A DNA stretch of 53,873 nt from Clostridia bacterium. GTDB lineage: Bacteria > Bacillota > Clostridia > Oscillospirales > Acutalibacteraceae. Numbering within the stretch: the first letter of the stretch is position 1; each line of letters begins with the position of its first letter. The DNA lies in the NCBI GenBank assembly GCA_017396895.1, contig JAFQKN010000186.1, positions 1-53,873 of the forward strand, written 5' to 3'. Positions 27,116-35,055 of this stretch are shown here, piece after piece. Made by a program: the position numbers and the translations under genes. Below the pieces are notes generated by a model that was given only the letters and a program-made list of their open reading frames with translations, made no database searches and was not told where the DNA came from.

Positions 27116-28546
27116 ATGGTATTTGATGTCGTTATTATCGGTGCAGGTGTCAGCGGTTGCATGATTGCACGTGAACTGTCAAAATATCAGTTGAATATTG
27201 CCTTATTGGAGCGTGCAAGTGACGTTGCTATGGGGGCAAGTAAAGCGAATTCCGGCATTGTACATGCCGGATTTGACGCAAAACCCAACACGTTGAAAGC
27301 AAAAATGAATTTGCGCGGCAATGCGCTGATGGAACAGGTCTGTAAAGACTTGAGCGTTCCGTACAAAAGGAACGGATCTTTGGTGCTTGCTTTCTCGGAT
27401 GAAGAAATGCAGACTTTGCAGGAGCTGTATGAGCGCGGGATCGCAAATGAAGTAGACGGTATGTCTATCTTAAACCGTGAGCAACTTCTTTCTATCGAAC
27501 CGAACATCGGTGACGAAGCCGTCGGTGCTTTGCGTGCGGAGACGGCAGGTATTGTCTGCCCTTATTCTTTGACTATTGCGGCAGCGGAAGTTGCCGTGAT
27601 GAACGGTGTTGAACTCAAAAGGAATTGCGAAGTCACCGCCATCGATTTTTCGGACGGTATCTTTACATTGCATACCACGCTCGGTGATGTGAGATCTTCG
27701 TTCGTTATAAATGCCGCCGGTTGTTTTGCCGATGACGTGAGTCGTATGATCGGTGATGATAGTTTGCATATCGTTGCAAGACGCGGTGAATATTATATTC
27801 TTGATAAATCAGTCGGCAATCTTGTTACGCATACCATTTTCCAGTGCCCGTCAAAAATGGGTAAGGGAATTTTGGTTGCTCCTACAACACACGGTAATTT
27901 ATTGATCGGCCCGAGTGCCATTGACATTGATGATAAGGACGATGTTTCTACCACGTCGGAAGGCTTAAAAGAGGTCAGTTCACTGGCATTAAAGAGTGTA
28001 CCCGGTGCCACTACACGATTTGCGATCACATCTTTTTCCGGTAACCGAGCGCATGATATCAAAAATGACTTTACCATTGAACCGTCAAAAGTGAATGATC
28101 ATTTTATTCATGTTGCAGGTATTGAATCCCCCGGATTGACCGGATCACCGGCTGTTGCGGAATTGGTTGCCGAGATCCTCGGTTCAATGATTGAACTCAA
28201 GGAAAAACAGGAATACGTAAAAACCAGAGAAAAACCGTTCCGTTATCATCAGGCTACAGATGAAGAACGAGTTGCCGCGATTGCAAAAAATCCTTCTTAC
28301 GGCAGAATCGTTTGTCGTTGTGAAAGCATAACGGAAGGGGAGATCTTGGATGCTATTCATGCTCCCGCCGGTGCTTTGGATGTAGACGGCGTCAAACGCA
28401 GAACCAGAGCCGGAATGGGCAGATGTCAAGGCGGTTTCTGCGGATCAAAAGTTGTTGAATTGCTCGCACGAGAATTGCATACGGATGTTCGCAACATAAA
28501 AAAATGCGGCGGAAACTCCGATATTCTCTTTGATAAATCCAAATAA
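27116..28546 (+). CDS. FAD-dependent oxidoreductase with BFD-like [2Fe-2S] domain (GlpA-like)
   Basis: The protein has an N-terminal FAD-binding fold (VVIIGAGVSGCMIAREL, then GASKANSGIVHAGFDA) of the DAO family, as in glycerol-3-phosphate dehydrogenase and L-2-hydroxyglutarate oxidase. The C-terminal 80 residues are a BFD-like iron-sulfur domain, with cysteines in IVCRCESIT and MGRCQGGFC. This arrangement is the GlpA-type subunit of anaerobic glycerol-3-phosphate dehydrogenases. ATG 27116 is favoured by GTGAGG 8 bases before it; ATG 27098 has no site. It is the first of three tightly spaced genes with the second oxidoreductase and a DUF1667 protein. The actual substrate cannot be read from the sequence. 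Confidence 0.86.
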   Translation: MVFDVVIIGAGVSGCMIARELSKYQLNIALLERASDVAMGASKANSGIVHAGFDAKPNTLKAKMNLRGNALMEQVCKDLSVPYKRNGSLVLAFSDEEMQTLQELYERGIANEVDGMSILNREQLLSIEPNIGDEAVGALRAETAGIVCPYSLTIAAAEVAVMNGVELKRNCEVTAIDFSDGIFTLHTTLGDVRSSFVINAAGCFADDVSRMIGDDSLHIVARRGEYYILDKSVGNLVTHTIFQCPSKMGKGILVAPTTHGNLLIGPSAIDIDDKDDVSTTSEGLKEVSSLALKSVPGATTRFAITSFSGNRAHDIKNDFTIEPSKVNDHFIHVAGIESPGLTGSPAVAELVAEILGSMIELKEKQEYVKTREKPFRYHQATDEERVAAIAKNPSYGRIVCRCESITEGEILDAIHAPAGALDVDGVKRRTRAGMGRCQGGFCGSKVVELLARELHTDVRNIKKCGGNSDILFDKSK

Positions 28547-28559
28547 GGAGGGGTTGTTT

Positions 28560-29816
28560 ATGCTTCAATATGATCTTGTTGTTGTCGGCGGCGGCCCCGC
28601 AGGTATGGCTGCTGCATTGCGTGCAAGAGATTTCGGCATTCAGAATATCATCATTCTTGAACGTGCGGAAACTTTGGGTGGCATTCTTGAACAGTGTATT
28701 CATACGGGGTTCGGCTTGCATTATTTCGGCGAAGAACTTTCCGGCCCGGAATATGCTGCACGTTTTATTGAACTTGTCGAAGATCAGAAAATTGAATATA
28801 AAACCGATACGATGGTTATGGATGTAACCGAAGATAAAGTTGTTACTGCCATCAACAAAGAAGACGGATTGCTTAAAATACAGGCAAAAGCTGTGATTCT
28901 TGCAATGGGATGCCGTGAGCGTCCGCGCGGCGCTTTGTCTATTGCAGGGACACGTGCCAGCGGTATTATGACAGCAGGTACGGCACAGAAATACGTTAAT
29001 ATTGACGGCTATATGCCCGGCAGAAAGATCGTCATTCTCGGCAGTGGTGACATTGGTCTTATCATGGCAAGAAGAATGACGCTTGAAGGCGCAGAAGTAA
29101 AAATGGTCTGTGAACTCATGCCGTATTCAGGCGGTCTTACAAGAAACATTGTACAATGTCTTGATGATTTCGGTATTCCGCTTTATTTGAGCACCACGGT
29201 TATTGCTACGCACGGCAAAGACCGTTTGGAAGGTGTTACCGTTGCGCAGGTGGATGATAAATTGCAACCCATCCCGGGTACCGAAAAATATGTTGAATGC
29301 GATACGTTGATGCTTTCGGTCGGTTTGATACCCGAAAACGAATTGACAAGGAATATCGGTATATCCATGGATCGAATTACGAACGGTGCAGTTGTCAATG
29401 AAATGCGTGAAACCGATTGTGAGGGCATTTTTGCCTGCGGTAACGTATTGCATGTACACGATCTGGTTGACTATGTTACCATCGAAGCACAGATCGCAGG
29501 TGAGGGTGCCGCAAAGTACATTCTCAATCAACAGGAACAGAATGTACAGTATGTACACATTACGGCAGGGAATGGTGTGAGGTACACCGTTCCGCAGAAA
29601 GTAAACATAAGATCAAAAGATGACATCAAAGTTTATTTCCGTGTCGGGCAGATCTATAAGAATGCAAAAGTGGTGTTGACCTGTGGAGGCAAGGTCGTGT
29701 CTTCCAAGAAGAAGATCAAACTTGCACCCGGTGAAATGGAAAACGTCATCATTCCGGATGAAGTTCTCAATTCGCTTTCCGACACAGATCAGATCGTTGT
29801 TGAAGTGGAGGCGTGA
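28560..29816 (+). CDS. NAD(P)/FAD-dependent oxidoreductase (pyridine nucleotide-disulfide family)
   Basis: The protein has two Rossmann folds: an FAD site DLVVVGGGPAGMAAALRAR at the start and a nicotinamide site KIVILGSGDIGLIMARRM at about 155-175. The EGIFACGNVLHVHDLVDYV segment near 300 is the second FAD-binding motif. The end is a small immunoglobulin-like or beta domain. A strong AAGGAGGGG site precedes ATG 28560. The start is 13 bases after the preceding stop. This triad (DAO-BFD protein, this protein, DUF1667) is known in Clostridia as a likely three-part glycerol-3-phosphate-type dehydrogenase; the present protein would pass electrons to NAD or another carrier. Confidence 0.85.
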   Translation: MLQYDLVVVGGGPAGMAAALRARDFGIQNIIILERAETLGGILEQCIHTGFGLHYFGEELSGPEYAARFIELVEDQKIEYKTDTMVMDVTEDKVVTAINKEDGLLKIQAKAVILAMGCRERPRGALSIAGTRASGIMTAGTAQKYVNIDGYMPGRKIVILGSGDIGLIMARRMTLEGAEVKMVCELMPYSGGLTRNIVQCLDDFGIPLYLSTTVIATHGKDRLEGVTVAQVDDKLQPIPGTEKYVECDTLMLSVGLIPENELTRNIGISMDRITNGAVVNEMRETDCEGIFACGNVLHVHDLVDYVTIEAQIAGEGAAKYILNQQEQNVQYVHITAGNGVRYTVPQKVNIRSKDDIKVYFRVGQIYKNAKVVLTCGGKVVSSKKKIKLAPGEMENVIIPDEVLNSLSDTDQIVVEVEA

Positions 29817-29818
29817 AA

Positions 29819-30172
29819 ATGGAAAAGTATATGACTTGTGTTGCTTGTCCTCTCGGCTGTCAACTGACGGTCACGCTGGACGGAGATGAAGTGATATCCG
29901 TAACGGGGAACACCTGCAAACGCGGCGATGCGTATGCAAGAACGGAAATATCCTGCCCTGTACGTTCTTTGACAACTACGGTTAAGTGTGAAGGCGGGAT
30001 TCATCCTGTGGTCCCCGTTAAATCTTCCGTTCCCATCCCGAAAGATAAAATGATGGAATGCATGAAAATCATCAATTCCGTAACCGTACAAGCACCCGTT
30101 TCAGTCGGTCAGGTTGTCATTCATAACATTCTCGGAACGGATGCTCATATTGTTATCACGAACATCAACTGA
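29819..30172 (+). CDS. DUF1667 family protein, third part of the oxidoreductase operon
   Basis: The 117-residue protein has a cysteine motif, CVACPLGCQLTV near the start, then TCKRGDAYA and ISCPVRSL, typical of DUF1667. That family is almost always encoded next to the two FAD proteins found here and is thought to carry or support an iron-sulfur cluster in their complex. I use ATG 29819, 9 bases after GGAGG. GTG 29813 would be only 3 bases from it. The preceding stop is at 29816, so the genes touch. Confidence 0.85.
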   Translation: MEKYMTCVACPLGCQLTVTLDGDEVISVTGNTCKRGDAYARTEISCPVRSLTTTVKCEGGIHPVVPVKSSVPIPKDKMMECMKIINSVTVQAPVSVGQVVIHNILGTDAHIVITNIN

Positions 30173-30192
30173 AAGATTGGATAATTTGTTAT

Positions 30193-31593
30193 ATGAAACC
30201 TTATGAACTTGCCGCACAGGTAAAGCCTACACAAAGACAGTTGGAATGGCAGAAAACAGAGTTTTATGCTTTGATCAGTTACGGTATGCCTCCTTTTACC
30301 GGCAAGCAGTACGGAGACGGTTTTACACCTGCAACCGTATTCTGGCCGGAAGATCTGGATGTCAATGAGTGGGCTATGGCTGTCAAAAGTGCAGGCATGA
30401 AAGCCATTGTGCTTACCTGTAAGCATTATGACGGATTTTGCCTTTGGCCGACTAAATACACTGATTACAGTCTGAAATATTCCAATTGGAAAGACGGGAA
30501 CGGCGATATCGTCCGCGAAGTGTCCGATGCCTGCCGTAAACACGGGTTAAAATTCGGTGTTTATATCGCTCCGTGGGACAGACATGAACCTACATACGGA
30601 ACAGGCAAGGCTTACGATGAATTCTTTATGAATCTTCTGCGTGAACTTCTGACAGATTACGGCGATATTTTCTGCGTGTGGCTCGATGCCGTTTGCGGTA
30701 GTGATGAAAAGAATGTGCAGGATTATGATTGGAAGTCGTATTATGCGCTGATTCGAGAGTTACAGCCGGACGCCGCCATTTGTTTTCGCGGTCCCGATGT
30801 TCGTTGGATCGGCAATGAACGCGGTGTGACGCGTGAAGCCGAATGGAGTGTAGTTCCTGCGCATCTCGGTGTGTATGAGGACGGATCCGGTGCGTCGGCA
30901 AAATCCAAAAAAGCAAAAGGCGTTATGGATCTTGACATCGGCAGTCGTAAAGCAATCAAACATGAGGATGAATTTATCTGGTATCCGGCCGAGTGTTCTG
31001 TGCCTATTCGCGATCATTGGTTCCATGTTGCTGATGATAAGTACGGCATTAAGACAAAGGATAAACTGCTGAAACTTTATTATAATACGGTCGGTGGTAA
31101 TGCAAATTTGATGCTCGGTCTGGCACCGGACAAAAGGGGACATCTCGATGAAACCGATCTGCAGGTTCTTGCAGCTTTGGGGCACGATCTGAAACTGTAT
31201 TTCGGCTACAATCTCGCGCAACGTGACGGAACTGTTTCTGCTTCGAGCGAATTTTCTGCAAAATTCAAAGCGGAAAACTGCGTTTCCGATGATGAAAACG
31301 TATATTGGAAGCCCGCACAGGGCGATAAAAAGCCGTATATTGAGATCGAACTCAAAGAAGCGGATCTGTTCGACAAAGTTGTGATCATGGAAAATATCCG
31401 CAACGGTCAGCACATTGAAGCGTTTGAAGTTTCTTATCTCAATGAAAAAGGTAAATGGAAGACCGTAGTTAAGGGCGGTGTTGTCGGATACAAAAAGATT
31501 TGTTGCCTTAAACCTACAAAAACCAAGAAAGTTCGCATCACGTTCACTGAATACAGAGCTGATGTGGAGATCTTAAGCATTGCATTGAATTAA
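30193..31593 (+). CDS. Alpha-L-fucosidase, GH29
   Basis: The enzyme releases L-fucose from glycans. The GH29 TIM barrel is recognised from KHYDGFCLWP at 77-86 and the nucleophile segment VWLDAVCG (Asp165). The glycone site continues with FRGPDVRWIGNE. The C-terminal 120 residues look like an F5/8-type (discoidin) or similar beta-sandwich. There is no signal peptide, so it should act in the cytoplasm on imported oligosaccharides. Length 466 fits GH29. The GPH symporter encoded at 35056-36591 is a conceivable uptake partner, but this link is only inference. A weak hairpin follows. Confidence 0.9.
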   Translation: MKPYELAAQVKPTQRQLEWQKTEFYALISYGMPPFTGKQYGDGFTPATVFWPEDLDVNEWAMAVKSAGMKAIVLTCKHYDGFCLWPTKYTDYSLKYSNWKDGNGDIVREVSDACRKHGLKFGVYIAPWDRHEPTYGTGKAYDEFFMNLLRELLTDYGDIFCVWLDAVCGSDEKNVQDYDWKSYYALIRELQPDAAICFRGPDVRWIGNERGVTREAEWSVVPAHLGVYEDGSGASAKSKKAKGVMDLDIGSRKAIKHEDEFIWYPAECSVPIRDHWFHVADDKYGIKTKDKLLKLYYNTVGGNANLMLGLAPDKRGHLDETDLQVLAALGHDLKLYFGYNLAQRDGTVSASSEFSAKFKAENCVSDDENVYWKPAQGDKKPYIEIELKEADLFDKVVIMENIRNGQHIEAFEVSYLNEKGKWKTVVKGGVVGYKKICCLKPTKTKKVRITFTEYRADVEILSIALN

Positions 31594-31618
31594 GAATCAC
31601 TTGATATTCTTATTTTAT
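31591..31618 (+). terminator. Weak terminator after GH29
   Basis: TAAGAAT and ATTCTTA pair across an 8-base loop, followed by a TTTTATT stretch. The stem begins at the stop codon and is only 7 bases, so efficiency is doubtful. Confidence 0.4.
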
Positions 31619-31650
31619 TGCAAAAATTTTGTCTTTTTTTAATTTAGGTG

Positions 31651-31678
31651 TTGACTTTTTCAAAAAGGATGCTATAAT
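31651..31678 (+). promoter_or_regulatory. Sigma-A promoter for tRNA-Ala
   Basis: TTGACT at 31651-31656, a 16-base spacer and TATAAT at 31673-31678. The tRNA begins 14 bases after the -10 box. Confidence 0.85.
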
Positions 31679-31691
31679 AATATACGTCCTT

Positions 31692-31767
31692 GGGGGTGTA
31701 GCTCACTTGGGAGAGCGCTTGACTGGCAGTCAAGAGGTAAGGGGTTCGATCCCCCTCATCTCCACCA
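31692..31767 (+). tRNA. tRNA-Ala (GGC anticodon)
   Basis: A full cloverleaf can be drawn. The acceptor GGGGGTG pairs with CATCTCC (two G-U pairs). The anticodon stem CTTGA/TCAAG encloses loop CTGGCAG, giving anticodon GGC (Ala). The T arm has the TTCGATC loop in a GGGG/CCCC stem, and the CCA end is encoded at 31765-31767. Anticodon GGC reads GCC and GCU. Confidence 0.95.
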
Positions 31768-31768
31768 A

Positions 31769-31802
31769 AATAAAGCATCGCAATTGCGGTGCTTTATTTT
31801 TT
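31769..31802 (+). terminator. Terminator after tRNA-Ala
   Basis: A 13-base stem AATAAAGCATCGC/GCGGTGCTTTATT (one G-U pair) with an AATT loop, then TTTTT. It directly follows the tRNA CCA. Confidence 0.88.
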
Positions 31803-31857
31803 CTGTATAAAGTTGAGAATTGAGGTATTTGTTTCTACTGCATATCAGCCGCATTTG

Positions 31858-31886
31858 TTGGAATGTAGGCATAATTATGATACAAT
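31858..31886 (+). promoter_or_regulatory. Promoter-like sequence in the gap after tRNA-Ala
   Basis: TTGGAA at 31858-31863, a 17-base spacer and TACAAT at 31881-31886 resemble a sigma-A promoter. No ORF with a ribosome binding site follows on this strand before the hairpin at 32020. Confidence 0.45.
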
Positions 31887-31892
31887 GTCTGT

Positions 31893-32055
31893 AATTAAAC
31901 CGAGTGTAAGTAGTGAGAAATGCAATAACAGATAAAAGGACTTGGATAGGCAGTATGATTTTGCCCCCAACGGTAACAGAGATTGTTATAACAAGTGTGG
32001 CATGATCTGTATATATAGGAACCGCAGAAGAGCAAACGATCTTCTGCGGTTTTAA
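31893..32055 (+). ncRNA. Possible unannotated small RNA of about 160 bases
   Basis: The stretch runs from the expected start after the promoter-like site (31858-31886) to a strong 12-base stem (AACCGCAGAAGA and TCTTCTGCGGTT, 32020-32051) followed by TTTT. It contains another small stem, TAACA/TGTTA. No coding frame with a ribosome binding site is present. The hairpin could instead belong to the 3' end of the opposite LRR gene, although it has no T tract on that strand. No known RNA class is recognised. Confidence 0.35.
32020..32055. terminator. Strong hairpin between convergent units
   Basis: A perfect 12-base stem (AACCGCAGAAGA with TCTTCTGCGGTT) and an 8-base loop. A TTTT run follows on the + strand only. 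It lies 11-46 bases past the stop of the - strand LRR gene and may close transcripts from both sides. Confidence 0.6.
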
Positions 32056-32065
32056 GGTATTATTC

Positions 32066-35029
32066 TCAGAATCCCATCAACTCAAGAATTGTCATGAAAA
32101 ATTCCGTGATCGCTTCGATCAGTCTGGTGAGGAAAGCAAAAAGATCTTTATAACCACCTTGCGGTTTATTGTTGTCCGTAGTATCATCACCCGTTGACGG
32201 ATCTTCTTCAATGCTGATTTTTTGAACGATTGCATAGATGCTGAAATGGTCGGTTTCAAAAACCATGTGGCTACCTTGTCGGAATGCATCCATATCGGTT
32301 AAAGTTCCATCAGTATTTATTCTGTAAACTTTGTAATTGCCGTCTTTTTCCCAATCCAACGGCAGTTTTACTTTTACGCATCCGTCAGGCTGAACATGAA
32401 CGCCGTCCTTGTTTTTGAGGGTTATATCAAAGACTTTGAGAACCTCATAGTTTTTTCCGAGATTTTTAAGTACAACATTCTGTACAAGAATGAATGTGTC
32501 GCTATTTTGGTCAATATTATCAACATCAAAATCAAGTTCTGGATTTTCGGGTGCAATGATGTCAACACTGTCATCACCCTGGTCTGTAAGTGGAATCGTT
32601 TCATTGTAATCACAATTCTTACATTCTCTTGCGGCAATACCTGCATCGTAATCGTTTGCCCAAGCAGACATCGTATGCCCGGTTGCAGGTATGATTTCCT
32701 GCGCAGTATATACTTCACCGCAGAATTCACAAGCAGAACCTTCGGTAAGACCGTTTTCGGTGCATGTCGGAACTACCGCAGCAAGGACTGTTGCCTTGTG
32801 TTTGCACAGATAAAATGTGGGTATATCTCTTTCGGTTGCATAGATATCAGCAGTCGAGCCTTTGTAACAGTGAATAGCACTATAGTAAAATTCTGTTTCA
32901 GTACTAGAGTTGAGCAATGCTTCAACCTGAGTGTTATATTTTTCATATTCTTCATACTCACAGTTAAAAAAAGCAGCCATGAGTTTTCCGTAAATCTCAT
33001 AAAACGCGTCATATATTTCTTTTTCGATGGGCATCTCGATCGGCTCTCCATACATAAATATTTTTTCGCCAATCGCTGCATTTTCAGAAAGAATTGTAAT
33101 CTGCTGCAAGAAAATAATGTTATCGAAAGCATATTCTCTTATAGAGATAACACTTTCCGGAATTACAACTTCTTTTAAAGAACAACAGCCCAAAAATGCA
33201 CCTTTCCCGATTTCTTTAAGTCCGTCATTCAGTTCGATATCGCGCAACAAAGTGCAGAAATAAAAAGCACAGGCATTGATTGTTTTTACGGTTTCCGGAA
33301 CGATATAAGAGGTGAGACTCAACGGCGCAATCAGAAGTGATGACATGTCCTTATTGAATAAAACACCGTTATCATCTGAAGCGTAGTTCGGGTTGTTTGC
33401 ATCAACAATATACCCGTTTGTGCGGTATGCACCTATTTCATCATAAATTACAATTTCTTCAACTGTTGCAGGAATGTAAATATTGCTAAGTTTTGTAGTT
33501 GCAAAAGACAAATGGTCGATCTTTCTGACTGTTTCGGGAATTGTGACATCGGTCATTTCGTAGCATTCACAAAATGCATAAGCGACAATTTCGGTTACGG
33601 GACAACCACCGAGTGTAGAGGGTATCGTTACATTTCCAGAAAGAACATGGTCGGCTTCCAGAATGACTGCTTCATTGTTTATGATTTTGTAGATGTAGTA
33701 ACCATCAATATATGCACCGATGCTGTTGTCGGTTGAAATGAAATCAACATTTCTTGTTTCGGTGTAATTGCAGATTTTGCATGTTCTTTCTGCGGTTTCG
33801 CGGTCAATTATAATGAAAGGTGTCATGCTGTGACCGTTTGCGGGAATAATTTCCTGTGCAGTAAAGATAAGACCGCAATTTTTGCAGACAGAACCTTCGG
33901 AGTAGCCGTCCTGTGTGCAGGTGGGGTCGACAGCAGGAATGGTTTCAGACGAGTGTTCACATACAATAGTGTTGTAATTAATATTGTTTTCAATTGCATA
34001 GCGTTCGGCTACGGAGCCTTCGTAACAATTGATAACAGTAAATTGGTTTACTGTTTCTTCGCACTTTTCAATGCTTTCAATGAGGGAATTGATATACTCC
34101 GTCTCATTTTCATCTTCAATTTTATTTGTATAAATAAGTCTTGTCATTTCCTCCCAGAAAAGAATGATTCTTTCAATATTTTCATCCGAGGGAACATGAA
34201 ATGTGAAGCCAAGAAAAGTATCATTCAAATCTGTGTAATAGTTCTTTACCGTAATGCTCTTCAGGAATACATCCTCCGCAAATGCACAGAAGCCAATGTT
34301 TTTGACCGTTACTGGGAATGTAATTTCCGAAATAGACGGTGTGACACCAAAGGCATATTCTCCTATAGTTTGCAGGGAATCGGACATGTCAATACTTTCT
34401 AACTTTCCGGCATAGGCAAATGCACGATCTCCGATATGAAGCAGGGAATCGGGCATAATGAGGGATTTAAGTTTGTAAGCAAAACCGAATGCTTCATTGC
34501 CGATTTTTGTTACTCCGTCCGGAATCGTATATTCTTCCATGGGTGCCGCCATTGGATAATTCAGAAGCGTTTTCATATCGGCACTGTAAAGTACGCCGAA
34601 CGCATCTGTAGTACAATAGGGATTGTTCGCATCCACTTCAAAATGTGTGAGGTAATAGGAACGAACAACACTGGTGTCAACTTTTGTTTGTGCGGGAATA
34701 TACAGAGTGCGCAAACTCGTCATTTCAAATGCATTAAGGCCGATGTATGTCAGCGTATCAGGAAAAGAAATGCCGGTGAGCCCGAAGCATTCATCAAAAG
34801 CAAATTCACCGATTTCTGTTACGGGATATCCGCCCAGAGTATTCGGAATGACAATATCACCATTGATGCTTTCATCAACAGTAGTAATGATCGCATTTCC
34901 GTCTGTAACAGTATAAGTGTAATAGCCTTCAGTATTTGTTGTTTCGGCAGCAACTACAAGCGAAAGCAAGCACAGCATGACAAGCACTGTAAGAGTTAAC
35001 AATATGTTCTTTATAATTCTCTTTTTCAT
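32066..35029 (-). CDS. Secreted leucine-rich-repeat surface protein (BspA-type)
   Basis: This 987-residue exported protein has a signal peptide (KKR start, hydrophobic core to about residue 27). Two LRR_5/BspA blocks are present (about 40-320 and 450-700), with repeated units such as VTEIGEFAF, LTYIGLNAF and IGNEAFGFAYKLKSLIMPDSLLHIGDRAF. Each block is followed by a cysteine module with DPTCTQDGYSEGSVCKNCG or VPTCTENGLTEGSACEFCG and an EIIPANGH/ATGH end. A beta domain (about 830-935) and an amphipathic C-terminal helix follow. No LPXTG anchor is seen. ATG 35029 follows GAGGAGGT by 6 bases. It lies 26 bases after the symporter gene. Adhesion or surface interaction is likely by family but not shown. 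Confidence 0.88.
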   Translation of the reverse strand: MKKRIIKNILLTLTVLVMLCLLSLVVAAETTNTEGYYTYTVTDGNAIITTVDESINGDIVIPNTLGGYPVTEIGEFAFDECFGLTGISFPDTLTYIGLNAFEMTSLRTLYIPAQTKVDTSVVRSYYLTHFEVDANNPYCTTDAFGVLYSADMKTLLNYPMAAPMEEYTIPDGVTKIGNEAFGFAYKLKSLIMPDSLLHIGDRAFAYAGKLESIDMSDSLQTIGEYAFGVTPSISEITFPVTVKNIGFCAFAEDVFLKSITVKNYYTDLNDTFLGFTFHVPSDENIERIILFWEEMTRLIYTNKIEDENETEYINSLIESIEKCEETVNQFTVINCYEGSVAERYAIENNINYNTIVCEHSSETIPAVDPTCTQDGYSEGSVCKNCGLIFTAQEIIPANGHSMTPFIIIDRETAERTCKICNYTETRNVDFISTDNSIGAYIDGYYIYKIINNEAVILEADHVLSGNVTIPSTLGGCPVTEIVAYAFCECYEMTDVTIPETVRKIDHLSFATTKLSNIYIPATVEEIVIYDEIGAYRTNGYIVDANNPNYASDDNGVLFNKDMSSLLIAPLSLTSYIVPETVKTINACAFYFCTLLRDIELNDGLKEIGKGAFLGCCSLKEVVIPESVISIREYAFDNIIFLQQITILSENAAIGEKIFMYGEPIEMPIEKEIYDAFYEIYGKLMAAFFNCEYEEYEKYNTQVEALLNSSTETEFYYSAIHCYKGSTADIYATERDIPTFYLCKHKATVLAAVVPTCTENGLTEGSACEFCGEVYTAQEIIPATGHTMSAWANDYDAGIAARECKNCDYNETIPLTDQGDDSVDIIAPENPELDFDVDNIDQNSDTFILVQNVVLKNLGKNYEVLKVFDITLKNKDGVHVQPDGCVKVKLPLDWEKDGNYKVYRINTDGTLTDMDAFRQGSHMVFETDHFSIYAIVQKISIEEDPSTGDDTTDNNKPQGGYKDLFAFLTRLIEAITEFFMTILELMGF

Positions 35030-35055
35030 GATAAACCTCCTCAATTCAAATACAA

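Noticed and set aside
31629-31823. A 64-codon frame on the + strand
   Set aside because: It is the translation of tRNA-Ala(GGC); the product is the known false protein of tRNA genes and it crosses the promoter and terminator of the tRNA.
32396-33178. A 260-codon frame on the + strand inside the LRR gene
   Set aside because: The LRR repeats and cysteine modules on the - strand explain this DNA. The + frame is rich in Cys, Phe and Ile as expected for an antisense reading.
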